Positions 54,774-64,000 of a DNA stretch of 64,000 nt are shown here, one piece after another (the first letter of the stretch is position 1; every line of letters begins with the position of its first letter). The notes beneath the pieces were generated by a model. The model was given only the letters and a program-made list of their open reading frames with translations. It ran no database searches and was not told the DNA's origin. Source of the DNA: Antonospora locustae (lineage: Eukaryota > Microsporidia); assembly GCA_007674295.1 (NCBI GenBank), contig CM017451.1, positions 1-64,000 of the forward strand. The letters are read 5' to 3'. Position numbers and translations under genes: made by a program.

Positions 54774-55700
54774 ATGTCGCTCGACAGTTACAATGAGTTT
54801 CTTCGTGAGAAGATTGAGCAGATGTTCAATAAGGAGGAGGCAGCTGCATATGTAGCAGAAAGCGATAAGCCGCGGCCAAATGTCATTCGTGTGAATACGC
54901 TGCTGAAGCGCCCGAAGGAGCTTGCAATGCTCCTCAGTGCACGCGGAATGGAGCTCGAGAGCCTCGCATGGTGTGATCATGCATTTGTTGTCTACGGAGC
55001 ACGAGTACCTATCGGAGCAACTCCCGAATATCTCGCAGGATACTATGCAATACAGGGTGCATCATCGCTGCTTCCAGTTATTGCGCTCGATGTCAAGCCC
55101 GGGCAGGTTGTCTTGGACATGTGTGCAGCGCCTGGCGGAAAGGCTGCGTTTATTGGCACAATGCTCAAGAACACAGGGACGCTTTTCTGCGTAGACGTGA
55201 ACAAGGATCGTGCAAAGGCGCTGCGTGCAAACCTGCAGCGGCAGGGTGTTATTGCAATAATCATGTGCAAGGATGCGAGGAAGATCGAGCTGCAGAAAAT
55301 GGATCGCGTGCTTCTTGATGCGCCATGCCTTGGAACAGGAATCGTCTCGCGAGATCCTAGCGTGAAGGTGACCAAGGATGAGGCGGAGCTGCGAAAGACA
55401 ACGTGTCTCCAGAAGGAGCTTCTGCTGAAAGCCTGGAACATGCTGAAGGAGGGAGGCATTCTCGTGTACTCTACGTGCACGATTCTAGTAGAAGAAAACG
55501 AGGAGGTTATCGAGTACCTGTGTAGAAAGGTCTCCAACGTGAAGATTCTCGAGGGTCCTCCTGTCGGAAAGCAAGGCTTTGTGAGCTATAGAGGAAAGTT
55601 TTTCAACAAGGACATGGCAAATTGTAGACGAGTGTATCCCCACGTGTACAATATGGATGGGTTTTTCGTGGCCAAACTAACGAAGATCAAATCAAAATAA
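54774..55700 (+). CDS. NOP2: rRNA (cytosine-5) methyltransferase NOP2
   Basis: NOP2 methylates a cytosine in 25S/28S rRNA and is needed for large-subunit assembly. The 308-residue protein keeps the catalytic unit: N-terminal RNA-binding part (RVNTLLKRP), SAM-binding VLDMCAAPGGKA and LFCVDVNKDR, motif IV DAPCLGTGIVSRDPS and catalytic motif VI YSTCT with its cysteine. NOP2-type RDPSVK and the C-terminal RVYPHVYNMDGFFVA support NOP2 over other NSUN enzymes. The long charged N-terminal arm of yeast Nop2 is gone. CCCC lies 6 nt upstream of the ATG. Confidence 0.92.
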   Translation: MSLDSYNEFLREKIEQMFNKEEAAAYVAESDKPRPNVIRVNTLLKRPKELAMLLSARGMELESLAWCDHAFVVYGARVPIGATPEYLAGYYAIQGASSLLPVIALDVKPGQVVLDMCAAPGGKAAFIGTMLKNTGTLFCVDVNKDRAKALRANLQRQGVIAIIMCKDARKIELQKMDRVLLDAPCLGTGIVSRDPSVKVTKDEAELRKTTCLQKELLLKAWNMLKEGGILVYSTCTILVEENEEVIEYLCRKVSNVKILEGPPVGKQGFVSYRGKFFNKDMANCRRVYPHVYNMDGFFVAKLTKIKSK

Positions 55701-55716
55701 GTAGCAAAAGTGCTAC
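55701..55716 (+). repeat. Perfect hairpin directly after the NOP2 stop codon
   Basis: GTAGCA and TGCTAC pair over 6 bp around a 4-nt AAAG loop, starting at the base after the TAA stop, followed by a T-run. In a eukaryote this is not a usual terminator; it may affect mRNA 3'-end formation or be chance. Confidence 0.4.
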
Positions 55717-55990
55717 TGTTTTTCTGCTGTTTCAGGTGCTTTCTCAATGTCCGCTCACTGTAAACAGAGAACAGAGCAGCAGGATGTAGTCAAATCTTGC
55801 TTTTATTCAGTGAAAATGCCTGTATGGGAATGCTGCAAATATGAACAGCGCCTGTCTCGAAGATTGCAACGCAGAAATTTCTCTAAGCCACAACTGCAAG
55901 AAGAACAACCAGATTAATGATCTAGTGCCAAGCTCACTATAGCTTTACCATAGCAGTAAGTAAAAACATGTGGCCATGATGAAGAGCGTT
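55717..55990. other. Spacer between convergent genes
   Basis: Between NOP2 and RPL3, which converge, no gene or RNA signature is visible. A minus-strand AATAAA lies on the RPL3 stop codon at the right end. Confidence 0.4.
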
Positions 55991-57148
55991 TTATTTAATC
56001 TCTTCTGAAACGTCTTTCTTTGTGATTCCGAAGAAGGCGCGCTTCTCCTCGCTTGTCTGGAACCTCCCCGACCCTATCTTAGAAGATGTGTCGATGAACT
56101 TGATCTGTATATTCTCATTGTTCTTTTTCCCAATTAAATTCTTTCTGATTGCAAGGACACGCTTTACCGGACCAGTGATGCCGCCTTTGACCATCAGAAA
56201 GTCGTTGTTTACAAGGCCATAGTGGGGAAAGCCACCCATCGGGTTGATGCTCTTGAGAGTAGGGTCGAAGTCGGTTTTTATCTCTTCCTTTCCGTTGCCT
56301 ATGAGATATATCAGCTTGTTCAGCTCAGTTCTTCGGTGAAAACCCAGCTGCCCTGCTCGGGGCACGGTGCGAAGCACATTGGCAGGGTGCCATGCACCAA
56401 TGCATGCAACCTTGCGCCGGCCCTTGTTGGTCTTTCGCGGCAGAATTCTTGTTCCAAACCTCTTTGTTACACCCTGAAAGCCCTTTCCCTTTGTCACGCC
56501 AATGGTGTCAACAAACTCATTTGTGCTAAACACGTCTGAGATCTTCACTTCTCTCTCAAGCATACTCACGGCCCACTCCACCTTGTCGTTCACAGTGCCC
56601 CCATTCACCTGTATCTCGCTTATGTGAGCCTTCTTCGTTCTGATGCTCTTGATCTTCTCGACCTGCGTGTGCGCAAGCACTCGAATCACGTCAGAATCCT
56701 TCAGTACAAGGATGTCTGCATCAAGCTCCTTCTGCCCCGCCTTTCTTCTGGCCGATGAGAACATTCTCTTTTTCGATAGATAGAACTTCCTGTAAAAGCG
56801 CCTCAGGACACTTTCGTTTATGTGGGATGAGAGAAGAGTCTTGTTTATCTTGAGGCCCTGCGGTGTGTTTACGTATCCAACAATTCCAAACACCACCATT
56901 GGCGGTGCCTCCAAAATCGTAACGGACTCGGTCACCTCCTTGATGGTGCCCTTCTTATCGTTCATCGCCTTATTTCTGACCACATGTGTCATTCCAGCCT
57001 TGTACACGTAGAATGCAGTGAGATGAATAGGGTCCTCTGGATTGTCCTTTTCAAAGGCCCGTATTGATTGCTTGACAGACCTGGCCCTTCTCCGCGGCAT
57101 GTACGCAAGAGATCCATGGCGAGGTGCCTCAAACTTCCTGCAGCTCAT
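55991..57148 (-). CDS. RPL3: 60S ribosomal protein L3 (uL3)
   Basis: uL3 lies near the peptidyl-transferase centre. The 385-residue protein begins MSCRKFEAPRHGSLAYMPRR, as in other eukaryotes, and contains the core motifs VTKGKGFQGVTKRFG, the tryptophan-finger region CIGAWHPANVLRTVPRAGQLGFHRRTE, and PHYGLVNNDFLMVKGGITGPVKR. Length is near the usual 387-403. ATG 57148 follows AGCCCCA. The stop codon is part of AATAAA. An open frame continues upstream without similarity to L3. Confidence 0.97.
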   Translation of the reverse strand: MSCRKFEAPRHGSLAYMPRRRARSVKQSIRAFEKDNPEDPIHLTAFYVYKAGMTHVVRNKAMNDKKGTIKEVTESVTILEAPPMVVFGIVGYVNTPQGLKINKTLLSSHINESVLRRFYRKFYLSKKRMFSSARRKAGQKELDADILVLKDSDVIRVLAHTQVEKIKSIRTKKAHISEIQVNGGTVNDKVEWAVSMLEREVKISDVFSTNEFVDTIGVTKGKGFQGVTKRFGTRILPRKTNKGRRKVACIGAWHPANVLRTVPRAGQLGFHRRTELNKLIYLIGNGKEEIKTDFDPTLKSINPMGGFPHYGLVNNDFLMVKGGITGPVKRVLAIRKNLIGKKNNENIQIKFIDTSSKIGSGRFQTSEEKRAFFGITKKDVSEEIK

Positions 57149-57327
57149 TGGGGCTAAAATTTTTTGACCAAATTTGTATTCTGGTGCATGCGCCGAAGCA
57201 TATGGCCATTTGCAGCACACATTTCAGCTAGTGATGTGGAAGAGAGTGTTTTAGAGTGTGGCTTCGCTGCACGCGAGCGCCTTAGCTTATTCTTCTTTGT
57301 GCATGAAAATGCAAATGCTTATGCCCC

Positions 57328-58782
57328 ATGACAAACACTAGAGACAGAGAAAGCGAAGAGTGTCTAGAAAAGGGAGCAGAAAGTACAATTCTTGCCGTAA
57401 AGACAGATGTTGAAAATATTGCGAATCACTTGCCGGGCAGGGCAGTGTCTCTCCGAGGATTTGTACACTGCATCAAGGTGAAGGGCAAGCGTGGCTTTCT
57501 CATTCTGAGATCAGGCACAGACACTGTGCAGTGCACGTACTCGCACATCGAAAGAGAGGGTGTGTGTATCGATGAGGATAGTTTTTTCTTTCTGTCAAAG
57601 ACACCGTTAGAGAGCTTTATTGAGATTGAGGGCATTCTGCAGGAAACAGGGTTTCCCATAAAAAGCTGCACAGTGCAGGACAGGGAGGTAGTTGTGCGTT
57701 GCTTTAGGACGATGTCGGTTGCAGTAGATCTTCCTTTCAGCCTGAGAGACGTCTCCACACCGGAGAAGGAAAGAAAGGACAGAAACGTTGCAACCGTTTC
57801 ATACAGTAAGTGTCTTGACAGTCGTGCTCTTGACTTGAGAGCTCCTCATTCACAATCGATTTTCAGAATTGTCGACAGCTTCATGCACATGTACCGTTGC
57901 ATTCTCAGAAAAAATGGGTTCGTAGAGATAAAGACCCCCAAGCTAATAGAAACCGCATCCGAGGGTGGCGCCAACTGCTTTAGTGTCGACTTCTTTAAAA
58001 GGAAGGCTTTTCTGGCACAGAGCCCGCAGCTGTATAAGCAGATGGCAGTTATAGGTGGGCTGAAGCGCGTGTACGAAATAGGGCATGTGTACCGGGCCGA
58101 GGAATCAAACACGAACAGATACCTCTCTGAGTTTGTTGGGCTAGACCTAGAGATGGAAATCAGGACCACATACACAGAGGTGTATGTTTTTGTGTACAAA
58201 CTGCTGACAAGCATCTTCAACTATTTGGAGTCTGAGTGCAGAGAGGATTTGGAGACAATAAGACGCTTCAGGCATTTTGAGAATATCAGGTACAGAAGCG
58301 ATCCTCTTGTTTTGACATATAACGAATGCGTAGAGCTGCTCAGAAAGAGCGGTTTCATTATGGAATATGGTACGGACTTCAACAGAGAAGCAGAGAAGAC
58401 ACTAGGTGCTATTGTAAAGAAAGAACATGGTGTCGATCTGTTCGTCATAGAGAGCTATCCTCTGGCTGTGAGAGCGTTTTACACGAAGAGATCCGACTCG
58501 GACAGTGCGTTGTCAAACTCATATGACTTCATTCTCCGTGGAGAAGAGATTCTGTCTGGTGCACAGAGAATAAGCGACTACGGTGAGCTTCTGGAAAGTG
58601 TTGACCGCGCAGGAATCAGTAGAGATTCCATTAAGGGGTATCTCGAGGCATTTAAATTTGGAGTGCCTCCTCACGGTGGAGTCGGAATCGGTCTTGAAAG
58701 ACTTCTGAAGGCGTATTTTGGATTCAGCGACATCAGGTACTTTAGCATGTTTCCACGCGAGCCTGCACGCCTGTATCCATGA
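57328..58782 (+). CDS. DPS1: Aspartyl-tRNA synthetase, cytosolic
   Basis: This class II synthetase charges tRNA-Asp. The 484-residue protein has an N-terminal OB-fold anticodon-binding domain (about 35-150, VSLRGFVHCIKVKGKRGFLIL), then the catalytic core with motif 1 around FRIVDSFMHMYRC, EGGANCFSVDFF, FLAQSPQLYKQM, motif 2 VYEIGHVYRAEESNTNRYLSEF and motif 3 GVGIGLERLL. The eukaryotic-type DLEM after motif 2 and the C-terminal RDP-like FPREPARLYP fit AspRS. The CCC directly precedes the ATG. Confidence 0.95.
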   Translation: MTNTRDRESEECLEKGAESTILAVKTDVENIANHLPGRAVSLRGFVHCIKVKGKRGFLILRSGTDTVQCTYSHIEREGVCIDEDSFFFLSKTPLESFIEIEGILQETGFPIKSCTVQDREVVVRCFRTMSVAVDLPFSLRDVSTPEKERKDRNVATVSYSKCLDSRALDLRAPHSQSIFRIVDSFMHMYRCILRKNGFVEIKTPKLIETASEGGANCFSVDFFKRKAFLAQSPQLYKQMAVIGGLKRVYEIGHVYRAEESNTNRYLSEFVGLDLEMEIRTTYTEVYVFVYKLLTSIFNYLESECREDLETIRRFRHFENIRYRSDPLVLTYNECVELLRKSGFIMEYGTDFNREAEKTLGAIVKKEHGVDLFVIESYPLAVRAFYTKRSDSDSALSNSYDFILRGEEILSGAQRISDYGELLESVDRAGISRDSIKGYLEAFKFGVPPHGGVGIGLERLLKAYFGFSDIRYFSMFPREPARLYP

Positions 58783-58854
58783 CAAAATCACCCTGTGTCT
58801 GTGTTAAAGGCTATTATCTATTCATAATAGTTTATTGTACTATAAACATAGGGT

Positions 58855-59790
58855 CTATATCTGCTCACACATCAGGGTCTTGAGGCACCAGTTTTTGGAT
58901 TTATCAACACAGCACATCCAGATACGTGTTTTATATGTCTTGTAGAGATCTTTCACCAGTTCTCTGAAATCAACACGATCGTCGCTCACAAAAAAAAACG
59001 TAAGTTTCTTCATGTCCCACTGATACTCACAGCTGACGACCTCCATGTCAAGATAGTTCCTTGCCATGCAGTACTTGAGCGCCTCTCCCTCCAGCTCCTT
59101 CTTCCGGGCAAGAATCTTCAGGTCTTCGCTGTTCGCCACTCTGAGAATTCTTTTCGGAATTATCTCGTCGTTTATCGGGTATGTCTCTATAAGGCTCATG
59201 TACCTCTCAAGGCTTGTCATGAACTTTATTCTTCCACAATCCTCTCCCCTGTCTGCCTCCAGTATCACATAGACTCCAATGCCAATGCTCTCTGTTGTAA
59301 AGCCAATGTCAAGTCTCTTGCTCTCGAATTCGATTATGTACAATGTCTGGCCAACAAGCAGGCGGGGCTCGAAGCATGTGTTTTTTCCCTGGTACTTCTT
59401 TGCGTCTCTTGAGCAAAGTCCTATGGCCCTCCGGTACTCCCTTTCTGCAGCCTTTCCCTGCGCATGGCCCAGTTCCACAAGGTCTGCTCCTCGAATGGCA
59501 GAGACTCTGACACTTCCAGGGCTATGCTCCTCGCTGGAATGGAAATTTCCGCATGACCTGTTTTCTTTGCCATGATCGTTCTCGCAGCGGGCATTCTCTT
59601 TTCCACGGCTTACAGAGGAGGGTATGCTCTTTGTTCTTCTTCTTAACCTGTGTCTAGCAGGTTTGTATGTACGAGACCCTACTACACGCCAATCAGCAGC
59701 ATCAACAGGGACATCGCTGTAGTTCCACCGTTCATCCGTCTCCGACCACAGGTTGTTCTCCGAAAACGGCTCAAGTCCATTGCTCTCCAT
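58855..59790 (-). CDS. PSP1 C-terminal-domain protein
   Basis: This is a 311-residue protein with a variable, polar N-terminal half (two KEN-like pieces, GKENARC and GKENRSC) and a well-kept PSP1 domain at about 145-300. The domain shows LYIIEFESKRLDIGF, the stretch VYVILEADRGEDCGRIKF, RILRVANSEDLKILARKKELEGEA in sections, LDMEVVSCEYQWDMKKLTFFF and RVDFRELVKDLYKTYKTRIWM. Yeast PSP1 suppresses DNA polymerase defects and is tied to P-bodies; bacterial relatives act in sporulation and RNase regulation. The molecular job is unclear. CCCC lies 5 nt before the ATG. Confidence 0.88.
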   Translation of the reverse strand: MESNGLEPFSENNLWSETDERWNYSDVPVDAADWRVVGSRTYKPARHRLRRRTKSIPSSVSRGKENARCENDHGKENRSCGNFHSSEEHSPGSVRVSAIRGADLVELGHAQGKAAEREYRRAIGLCSRDAKKYQGKNTCFEPRLLVGQTLYIIEFESKRLDIGFTTESIGIGVYVILEADRGEDCGRIKFMTSLERYMSLIETYPINDEIIPKRILRVANSEDLKILARKKELEGEALKYCMARNYLDMEVVSCEYQWDMKKLTFFFVSDDRVDFRELVKDLYKTYKTRIWMCCVDKSKNWCLKTLMCEQI

Positions 59791-60101
59791 GAGTAGGGGC
59801 CCTAAATTGTTTAAATGTATCCTTTGAAACTTAGTTTTGTCTCTGTTTTAGAAGGTTGCCGTCACAAAACAGAAACGAGATGCAGGTTGCATGTGTTTCT
59901 GGAAAAACAGAGTCTGGAATGCGAAAATGTGCGTACATGTTCAACTTATCGAGCCTCTATGCTTTGTACTGGCAACTCTTTTGTGCATTCCAAAGAGAGA
60001 CCTGTATGGTACTCGCCCTTCTGATCAAGCCTTGCACAAATTTCTCTCTGCTGACGTGCACTCCTGTACAAGGGCTGTTTATAATCTTCGGCACGATGCC
60101 C
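59791..60101. other. Spacer with a TATA-like stretch
   Basis: The frame of the large downstream gene stays open here from about 59856, with an ATG at 59880, but the residues are hydrophobic and cysteine-rich, unlike what follows. I read it as promoter DNA. Confidence 0.35.
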
Positions 60102-63100
60102 ATGGACAAGAGAATTCAAAGGCTCAAAAGCATTCTCTTTGACACGGTTCCGTTTTTCTTTCCAGAAAATGGCTTTGGAAACATGAGTCTTGAGGACGTT
60201 TTGCTAGCTCACCAGTCACCCTCTGTGCGTGCGCTTGATTTTATTGAGTGCAACATTTCAAGTAACGGCGATGAAAGCTTTACGTTCAGTGTAGATGTAC
60301 CCAGAGATCTCTTTTATGCACAGCACAAATGCCGAATCAGACAAATTGACGATCTCATTTATGCAAAGTTCATGAGTAAAAAAGTGAAGGAGACTGTTTT
60401 TGCGAGAAGCAGTCTTTGTTTTGGAAGAGAGGTTCCAGCAGCATGTGCGGAGAATATAGGAGGAAGACACACGGCAGCTGTCTCTACACTAAACACACGT
60501 GGAATTGCCCTGCGTGATGCAGGACCGGAACAAGCTACATGCTCCTCACCACGTGGCCGTTTGATGCCTTTTACATTGAAAAGACTAGAGACAGTGTGTA
60601 GTGCTACTGCGTGCGTAGAAGAGCATGAAGAACACGCTCTCGAAAGCACAACAGCAAAGATGCTTGAGTCAGATATGCAGATGGAGGACAGTTTGGGCAC
60701 TATAAAGAACATTTTAAAGGGCATGCTCGAAAGCAGTGACACAAAGAAATCTATGCACATGCTACATTCCGTCCTGAGCAGCACATACCTTTCTAACAAG
60801 GACATAGTGGAGCTTTGTGACTTCTCATTTGATGTTCTCCACACTGACTCGGCGTCCTTGCTTCAGGTTTACTTTCTCTTTCTCGACAGAATAGACAAGA
60901 TGGAGCTGCCTGCAACTCTCTCGCCTGTTCTGAACCTTTTGGAATCACATCTATTCAGCGGCACAAATCTCCATCACATTTTTCGCGTTTTCAGAAAAGT
61001 TCATCCACCGAAAGTGCTGAACCTTCTTGAGCTGGTCCTGAAAAAGATATACGAGGTCGACATTGGAATAAAGCTGGTCGCATTGGACATTCTGCTGAGA
61101 GAAAGCAATACACCTGTGTTTTTCGAGGAACTTGTATCGCTCTACGACAGTCTTGACCTGAGAAAAGTCGGGGGAATGGAATTCAGGCATTTTGCAATAA
61201 TCAAGTGCTTTTCATTGTGTATTGTTTTCGGCAGAGAGACTGCAGGTGGCTCAAGGGACAGTGCTCCATCTGCAGCCGCATGCAATAAGGGCCCGTGCGT
61301 AGCATCTGCTGTCTTCTCAGAAGACAACTACATCAGATGCACCAACATCGTCTTCACACTTCCCGAGAACAGTTGTATCAGAGGACTTGTGGCCTCGTGT
61401 CTCAAGAAGATGAGAATCTGCGGCCTATCAAGGACATTTGTCGTTGCGTTCATAGTGTTCAACATTAACAAGCTGAGGTCAACAAAGAGGAGTCCATCCA
61501 TGTTTCTGCTCTCTGTGTTTGGCAAGTTTCTTGGGGTGGCACACGGCCTTAAGGAAAGAATATATGAAACTGTCGAAGAGAAAGTTGTGTACAAGGGTAT
61601 ACTGAAGCTGAACGACAGAGTTGAGTCTCTTGCATATGTAGCACGTGCAGTCTTCATGTTTCTTCTGAAAGTACTTAAGAGGAGCAAGGGTGTACGCAGG
61701 GGCTATGGCATCTGGCGCAGGCCAGAAGTGCGAGAAGGGGACAACGTACCTGAAGTGCACAAAGAAGCTTCTACGAAAAGCTCTTCTGCATGTGCAGTTC
61801 CAAAGATAACACACTCTGTGAGTAAGATCATCAGGACACTGCTAAAATCCGATGTTGAATACATAGCCCTTGCACCAAGGGAAAAAGCAGCTGCCGCAGA
61901 GATCCTCAAGTCACACTTTCCATACCAGTCTCCCTTCATGAAAGAACTCATCGTCTCATTTCTGGATGCACTGGGATGCCAAAACACGTTTAGCCTTCTC
62001 AAGGACATAGCAGACGATACAAACATCACAACAAGAAAAAAGGTCTTCGAGAGGCTGTTTAAGTTTGCGAGCGACACTAAAAAGCTCCCGGACATTGTCA
62101 GAATGTATTTCTCACTGCTAAGAGACAAGTGTCATATCGACGTCAAGTTTTCCACAGAGGCACTTGCCGGGCCGTTCTACTTTGAGGTGGAGAAGGACAT
62201 CGCAAGATACTTCAACCTAAGCGACACCAGCATTTGCACGCTTGAGAAGGCTGTTTTGGTTAAGCACTATGCAAAATACAAGCCGGAGGAGGTGAGCCTT
62301 GACACAGTGGTCTGTGTCTTGGATGACGTGGAGATGGTCAGGGTCAAAAAGAACTCTGAGTACGTGAATACAGTGCTCAAGATTGCAGCCAATCTACTTG
62401 CACAAGGCAGCATGGATGCGGCAAAGTACCCTGTGGGGAAAGGTCTGAGAAAAAGGCTGGAGACCTTTTGTAGTCAGTTCATCTTCTATGACGTGTATGT
62501 TTCCCAGTGTGCTAAGATTCTTCGCCTTCTAGGGTATAAAAGCTTCAGCGGTAGCGGAGATTATTATACTCTGATAAACGTATGTCTTGGAAACAGAATC
62601 GAGACAAGACCCTGCACTGTATATGGAAAAAAAGCTCTGATTGCATTTCTTGACAACTACCCCGAGGAAATTCGTGTCCATCGGAAACAGGTTGCTGATA
62701 TGTTCAAGGACACAGAATTACTTCCGGATATCCTGAAGTTGCTACTGGTGCACATTCATGCACCAGATGCCACAGAAGGTCCACAACATGCGCACCTTGA
62801 GGTGCAGAGAAGCAGCACCGCGACAGAGCTCTACTTCAACTTTGTCTCAACGCACCAGGAATGCATATTTGAAATAGCCGACGCCGAACATTCCACAAAA
62901 GTGCTGGTTTTGGCATACAGACTGCTAGCCCGGGCAACACATGTAGGTGCAGTTCTCTCTCAGCTTTCTGTACCACGCATCCTGAAGATAATATACCGAT
63001 GCGATTCACTGCGTCCAGACCGCATTGTTGCGTTATATGCTAGAGATATTACTAATACGCTTCATGAAACTCTGGAATTTCTTCTCGGCACCGAGTCCAT

Positions 63101-63560
63101 CCAGAAGGAGGTCACCGTCCATGCCCAGCACAATTCCATGCAGCAACCCATGGGGACAGAGAGAAGATGCATTCTTGGTGAAATATTTAGCTCGATTAGA
63201 GGTGAAAAAGATAGGTATTTGTTTATGGAAAAGCTTATGTTGCTTGCAAATACAGAAAACGTGTTTCACATATCCAAGGCACTTGTAAGGTTGGACCTGA
63301 ACGCAAAGGAAGTAAAGGTCCTCGACATGTGCATGAAAGAGGCAATGCAATCCATGCTACTTACCGAGTCTGCAGAAATGCAGAACCTGCACAATGTTGT
63401 GGTTGCATATGTACTTGGCGGCTACAGAAAAATGCTAAGAACACGCAAACAGATATCCAACTTGGAGGAAGCAGAGAGACTAGCAGGCATCGATAAGTAT
63501 ACAGATCGCGATATGCAATTTATTCTTGAGCTTGGCAGCCCATATCAGTTTTTTGAATGA
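60102..63560 (+). CDS. Large helical-repeat protein, unknown
   Basis: This is a protein of about 1152 residues. After an N-terminal domain of around 100 residues (IQRLKSILFDTVPFFFPENGFG) and a polar linker, the remainder is an alpha-helical solenoid of HEAT/ARM type (VLNLLESHLFSG, KVLNLLELVLKKIYEVDIGIKL in parts, KKVFERLFKFASDTKKLPDI). The C-terminus is a charged helical segment. Candidates for such reduced solenoids include cohesin loader (Scc2), importin-like or nucleoporin scaffolds, but no diagnostic motif allows a choice. The start ATG is directly after CCC; ATG 60096 is two codons earlier. It is the largest gene in the window and clearly real. Confidence 0.75.
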   Translation: MDKRIQRLKSILFDTVPFFFPENGFGNMSLEDVLLAHQSPSVRALDFIECNISSNGDESFTFSVDVPRDLFYAQHKCRIRQIDDLIYAKFMSKKVKETVFARSSLCFGREVPAACAENIGGRHTAAVSTLNTRGIALRDAGPEQATCSSPRGRLMPFTLKRLETVCSATACVEEHEEHALESTTAKMLESDMQMEDSLGTIKNILKGMLESSDTKKSMHMLHSVLSSTYLSNKDIVELCDFSFDVLHTDSASLLQVYFLFLDRIDKMELPATLSPVLNLLESHLFSGTNLHHIFRVFRKVHPPKVLNLLELVLKKIYEVDIGIKLVALDILLRESNTPVFFEELVSLYDSLDLRKVGGMEFRHFAIIKCFSLCIVFGRETAGGSRDSAPSAAACNKGPCVASAVFSEDNYIRCTNIVFTLPENSCIRGLVASCLKKMRICGLSRTFVVAFIVFNINKLRSTKRSPSMFLLSVFGKFLGVAHGLKERIYETVEEKVVYKGILKLNDRVESLAYVARAVFMFLLKVLKRSKGVRRGYGIWRRPEVREGDNVPEVHKEASTKSSSACAVPKITHSVSKIIRTLLKSDVEYIALAPREKAAAAEILKSHFPYQSPFMKELIVSFLDALGCQNTFSLLKDIADDTNITTRKKVFERLFKFASDTKKLPDIVRMYFSLLRDKCHIDVKFSTEALAGPFYFEVEKDIARYFNLSDTSICTLEKAVLVKHYAKYKPEEVSLDTVVCVLDDVEMVRVKKNSEYVNTVLKIAANLLAQGSMDAAKYPVGKGLRKRLETFCSQFIFYDVYVSQCAKILRLLGYKSFSGSGDYYTLINVCLGNRIETRPCTVYGKKALIAFLDNYPEEIRVHRKQVADMFKDTELLPDILKLLLVHIHAPDATEGPQHAHLEVQRSSTATELYFNFVSTHQECIFEIADAEHSTKVLVLAYRLLARATHVGAVLSQLSVPRILKIIYRCDSLRPDRIVALYARDITNTLHETLEFLLGTESIQKEVTVHAQHNSMQQPMGTERRCILGEIFSSIRGEKDRYLFMEKLMLLANTENVFHISKALVRLDLNAKEVKVLDMCMKEAMQSMLLTESAEMQNLHNVVVAYVLGGYRKMLRTRKQISNLEEAERLAGIDKYTDRDMQFILELGSPYQFFE

Positions 63561-63631
63561 GAAAAGAGCGTCTCCTTGACACAAAACCTGAAATTGTACC
63601 AAATGAGCTACTTAAAGGCAGTGCCGCTGCA

Positions 63632-64000
63632 CTAATACTTGCTGTTTGCTATGAGCACAAGCTCACCCGTGGAGGTAAAGCAGTACTTTCTTGAGATAAG
63701 CTGTGATACATTCCGTGCAACCTCAAGCGGAGAGCCCTCTTTCATGTGCTCACTGCAGCTCTTCTCTATGGACACGAGTTCTCTCCCTGTGTCGGTGTTC
63801 CTCAGAACCAAGATTTTCTCTTCAGAAACTACAAAGTCCACAATTCCTGTGACTGCAACTCTATGTACGACTTTCCACTCCGAATTCAGCACTGTGATTC
63901 CTTTTTCAGTTTTCAAGTATACGAAGTTCTCTATGACTCTTACTCGCTCTATCCCTGTCTCTAGATGGACATGTCTTTCGTCTCGTGCAATGCCCTCTGA
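63632..64000 (-). CDS. C-terminal part of an unknown protein, running off the window
   Basis: From the right edge the minus frame is open for 122 codons and stops at 63632. The sequence alternates short strands (VIENFVYLKTEKGITVLN, KVVHRVAVTGIVDFVVSEE, KILVLRNTDTGREL), which suggests the end of a beta-propeller, followed by a short helical part. The true start lies outside the window. I cannot name it. Confidence 0.6.
   Translation of the reverse strand, partial: SEGIARDERHVHLETGIERVRVIENFVYLKTEKGITVLNSEWKVVHRVAVTGIVDFVVSEEKILVLRNTDTGRELVSIEKSCSEHMKEGSPLEVARNVSQLISRKYCFTSTGELVLIANSKY

Overview
The window looks like a chromosome end from a microsporidian (intracellular fungal-lineage parasite). 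The genes are intronless, tightly packed and often shorter than their relatives, and intergenic gaps are usually 20-150 bp. Most housekeeping start codons carry a C-run (CCC/CCCC, or GGG on a few) touching or within about 10 nt of the ATG, a signal known from Encephalitozoon and Antonospora. Poly(A) signals AATAAA sit on or next to stop codons. The typical extracellular-stage repertoire is present: a secreted subtilisin, a repetitive GPI-type surface protein and small secreted families. The species cannot be fixed by eye.

Layout. 1-3.7 kb is a subtelomere-like accessory block with a frameshifted leucine-rich-repeat gene and one member of a cysteine-rich secreted family. 3.9-23.4 kb is a housekeeping core: SMC2, HIT hydrolase, cyclin, CPSF73/YSH1, a SUZ12/VEFS-like zinc-finger protein, a frameshifted RFC1-like clamp loader, tRNA-Ser(GCT), MscS channel, dynamin, RMD1/DUF155, a SAS-6-like protein and CDC48. 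23.7-24.7 kb carries the repetitive surface protein. 25-41.2 kb is a second core: tricalbin-like tether, alpha-COP, frataxin, RPC17, F-box/WD40, aminopeptidase P, SF3B1, a ROCK/MRCK-like kinase with a C1 domain, and GAR1. 41.2-47.4 kb is a second accessory island, with another copy of the secreted family, two small membrane proteins and the subtilisin. 47.7-64 kb returns to core genes (NOT5, proteasome beta2, RVB1, NOP2, RPL3, AspRS, PSP1, a large helical protein), interrupted near 53.5 kb by a third secreted-family member with a stop-ridden tail.

The core genes cover chromosome structure, mRNA 3'-end processing and decay, splicing, ribosome biogenesis, vesicle coats, proteolysis and mitosomal Fe-S chemistry. 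The least expected items are: a SAS-6-type centriole scaffold protein in a lineage regarded as lacking centrioles; a VEFS-box protein suggesting Polycomb-type machinery; and two secreted paralogs sharing a 372-bp tract with one mismatch by eye while their 3' halves have diverged. Two apparent promoter classes also stand out: a C-run at housekeeping starts and a TATAAATA-type box 27-30 nt upstream of three surface/membrane protein genes.
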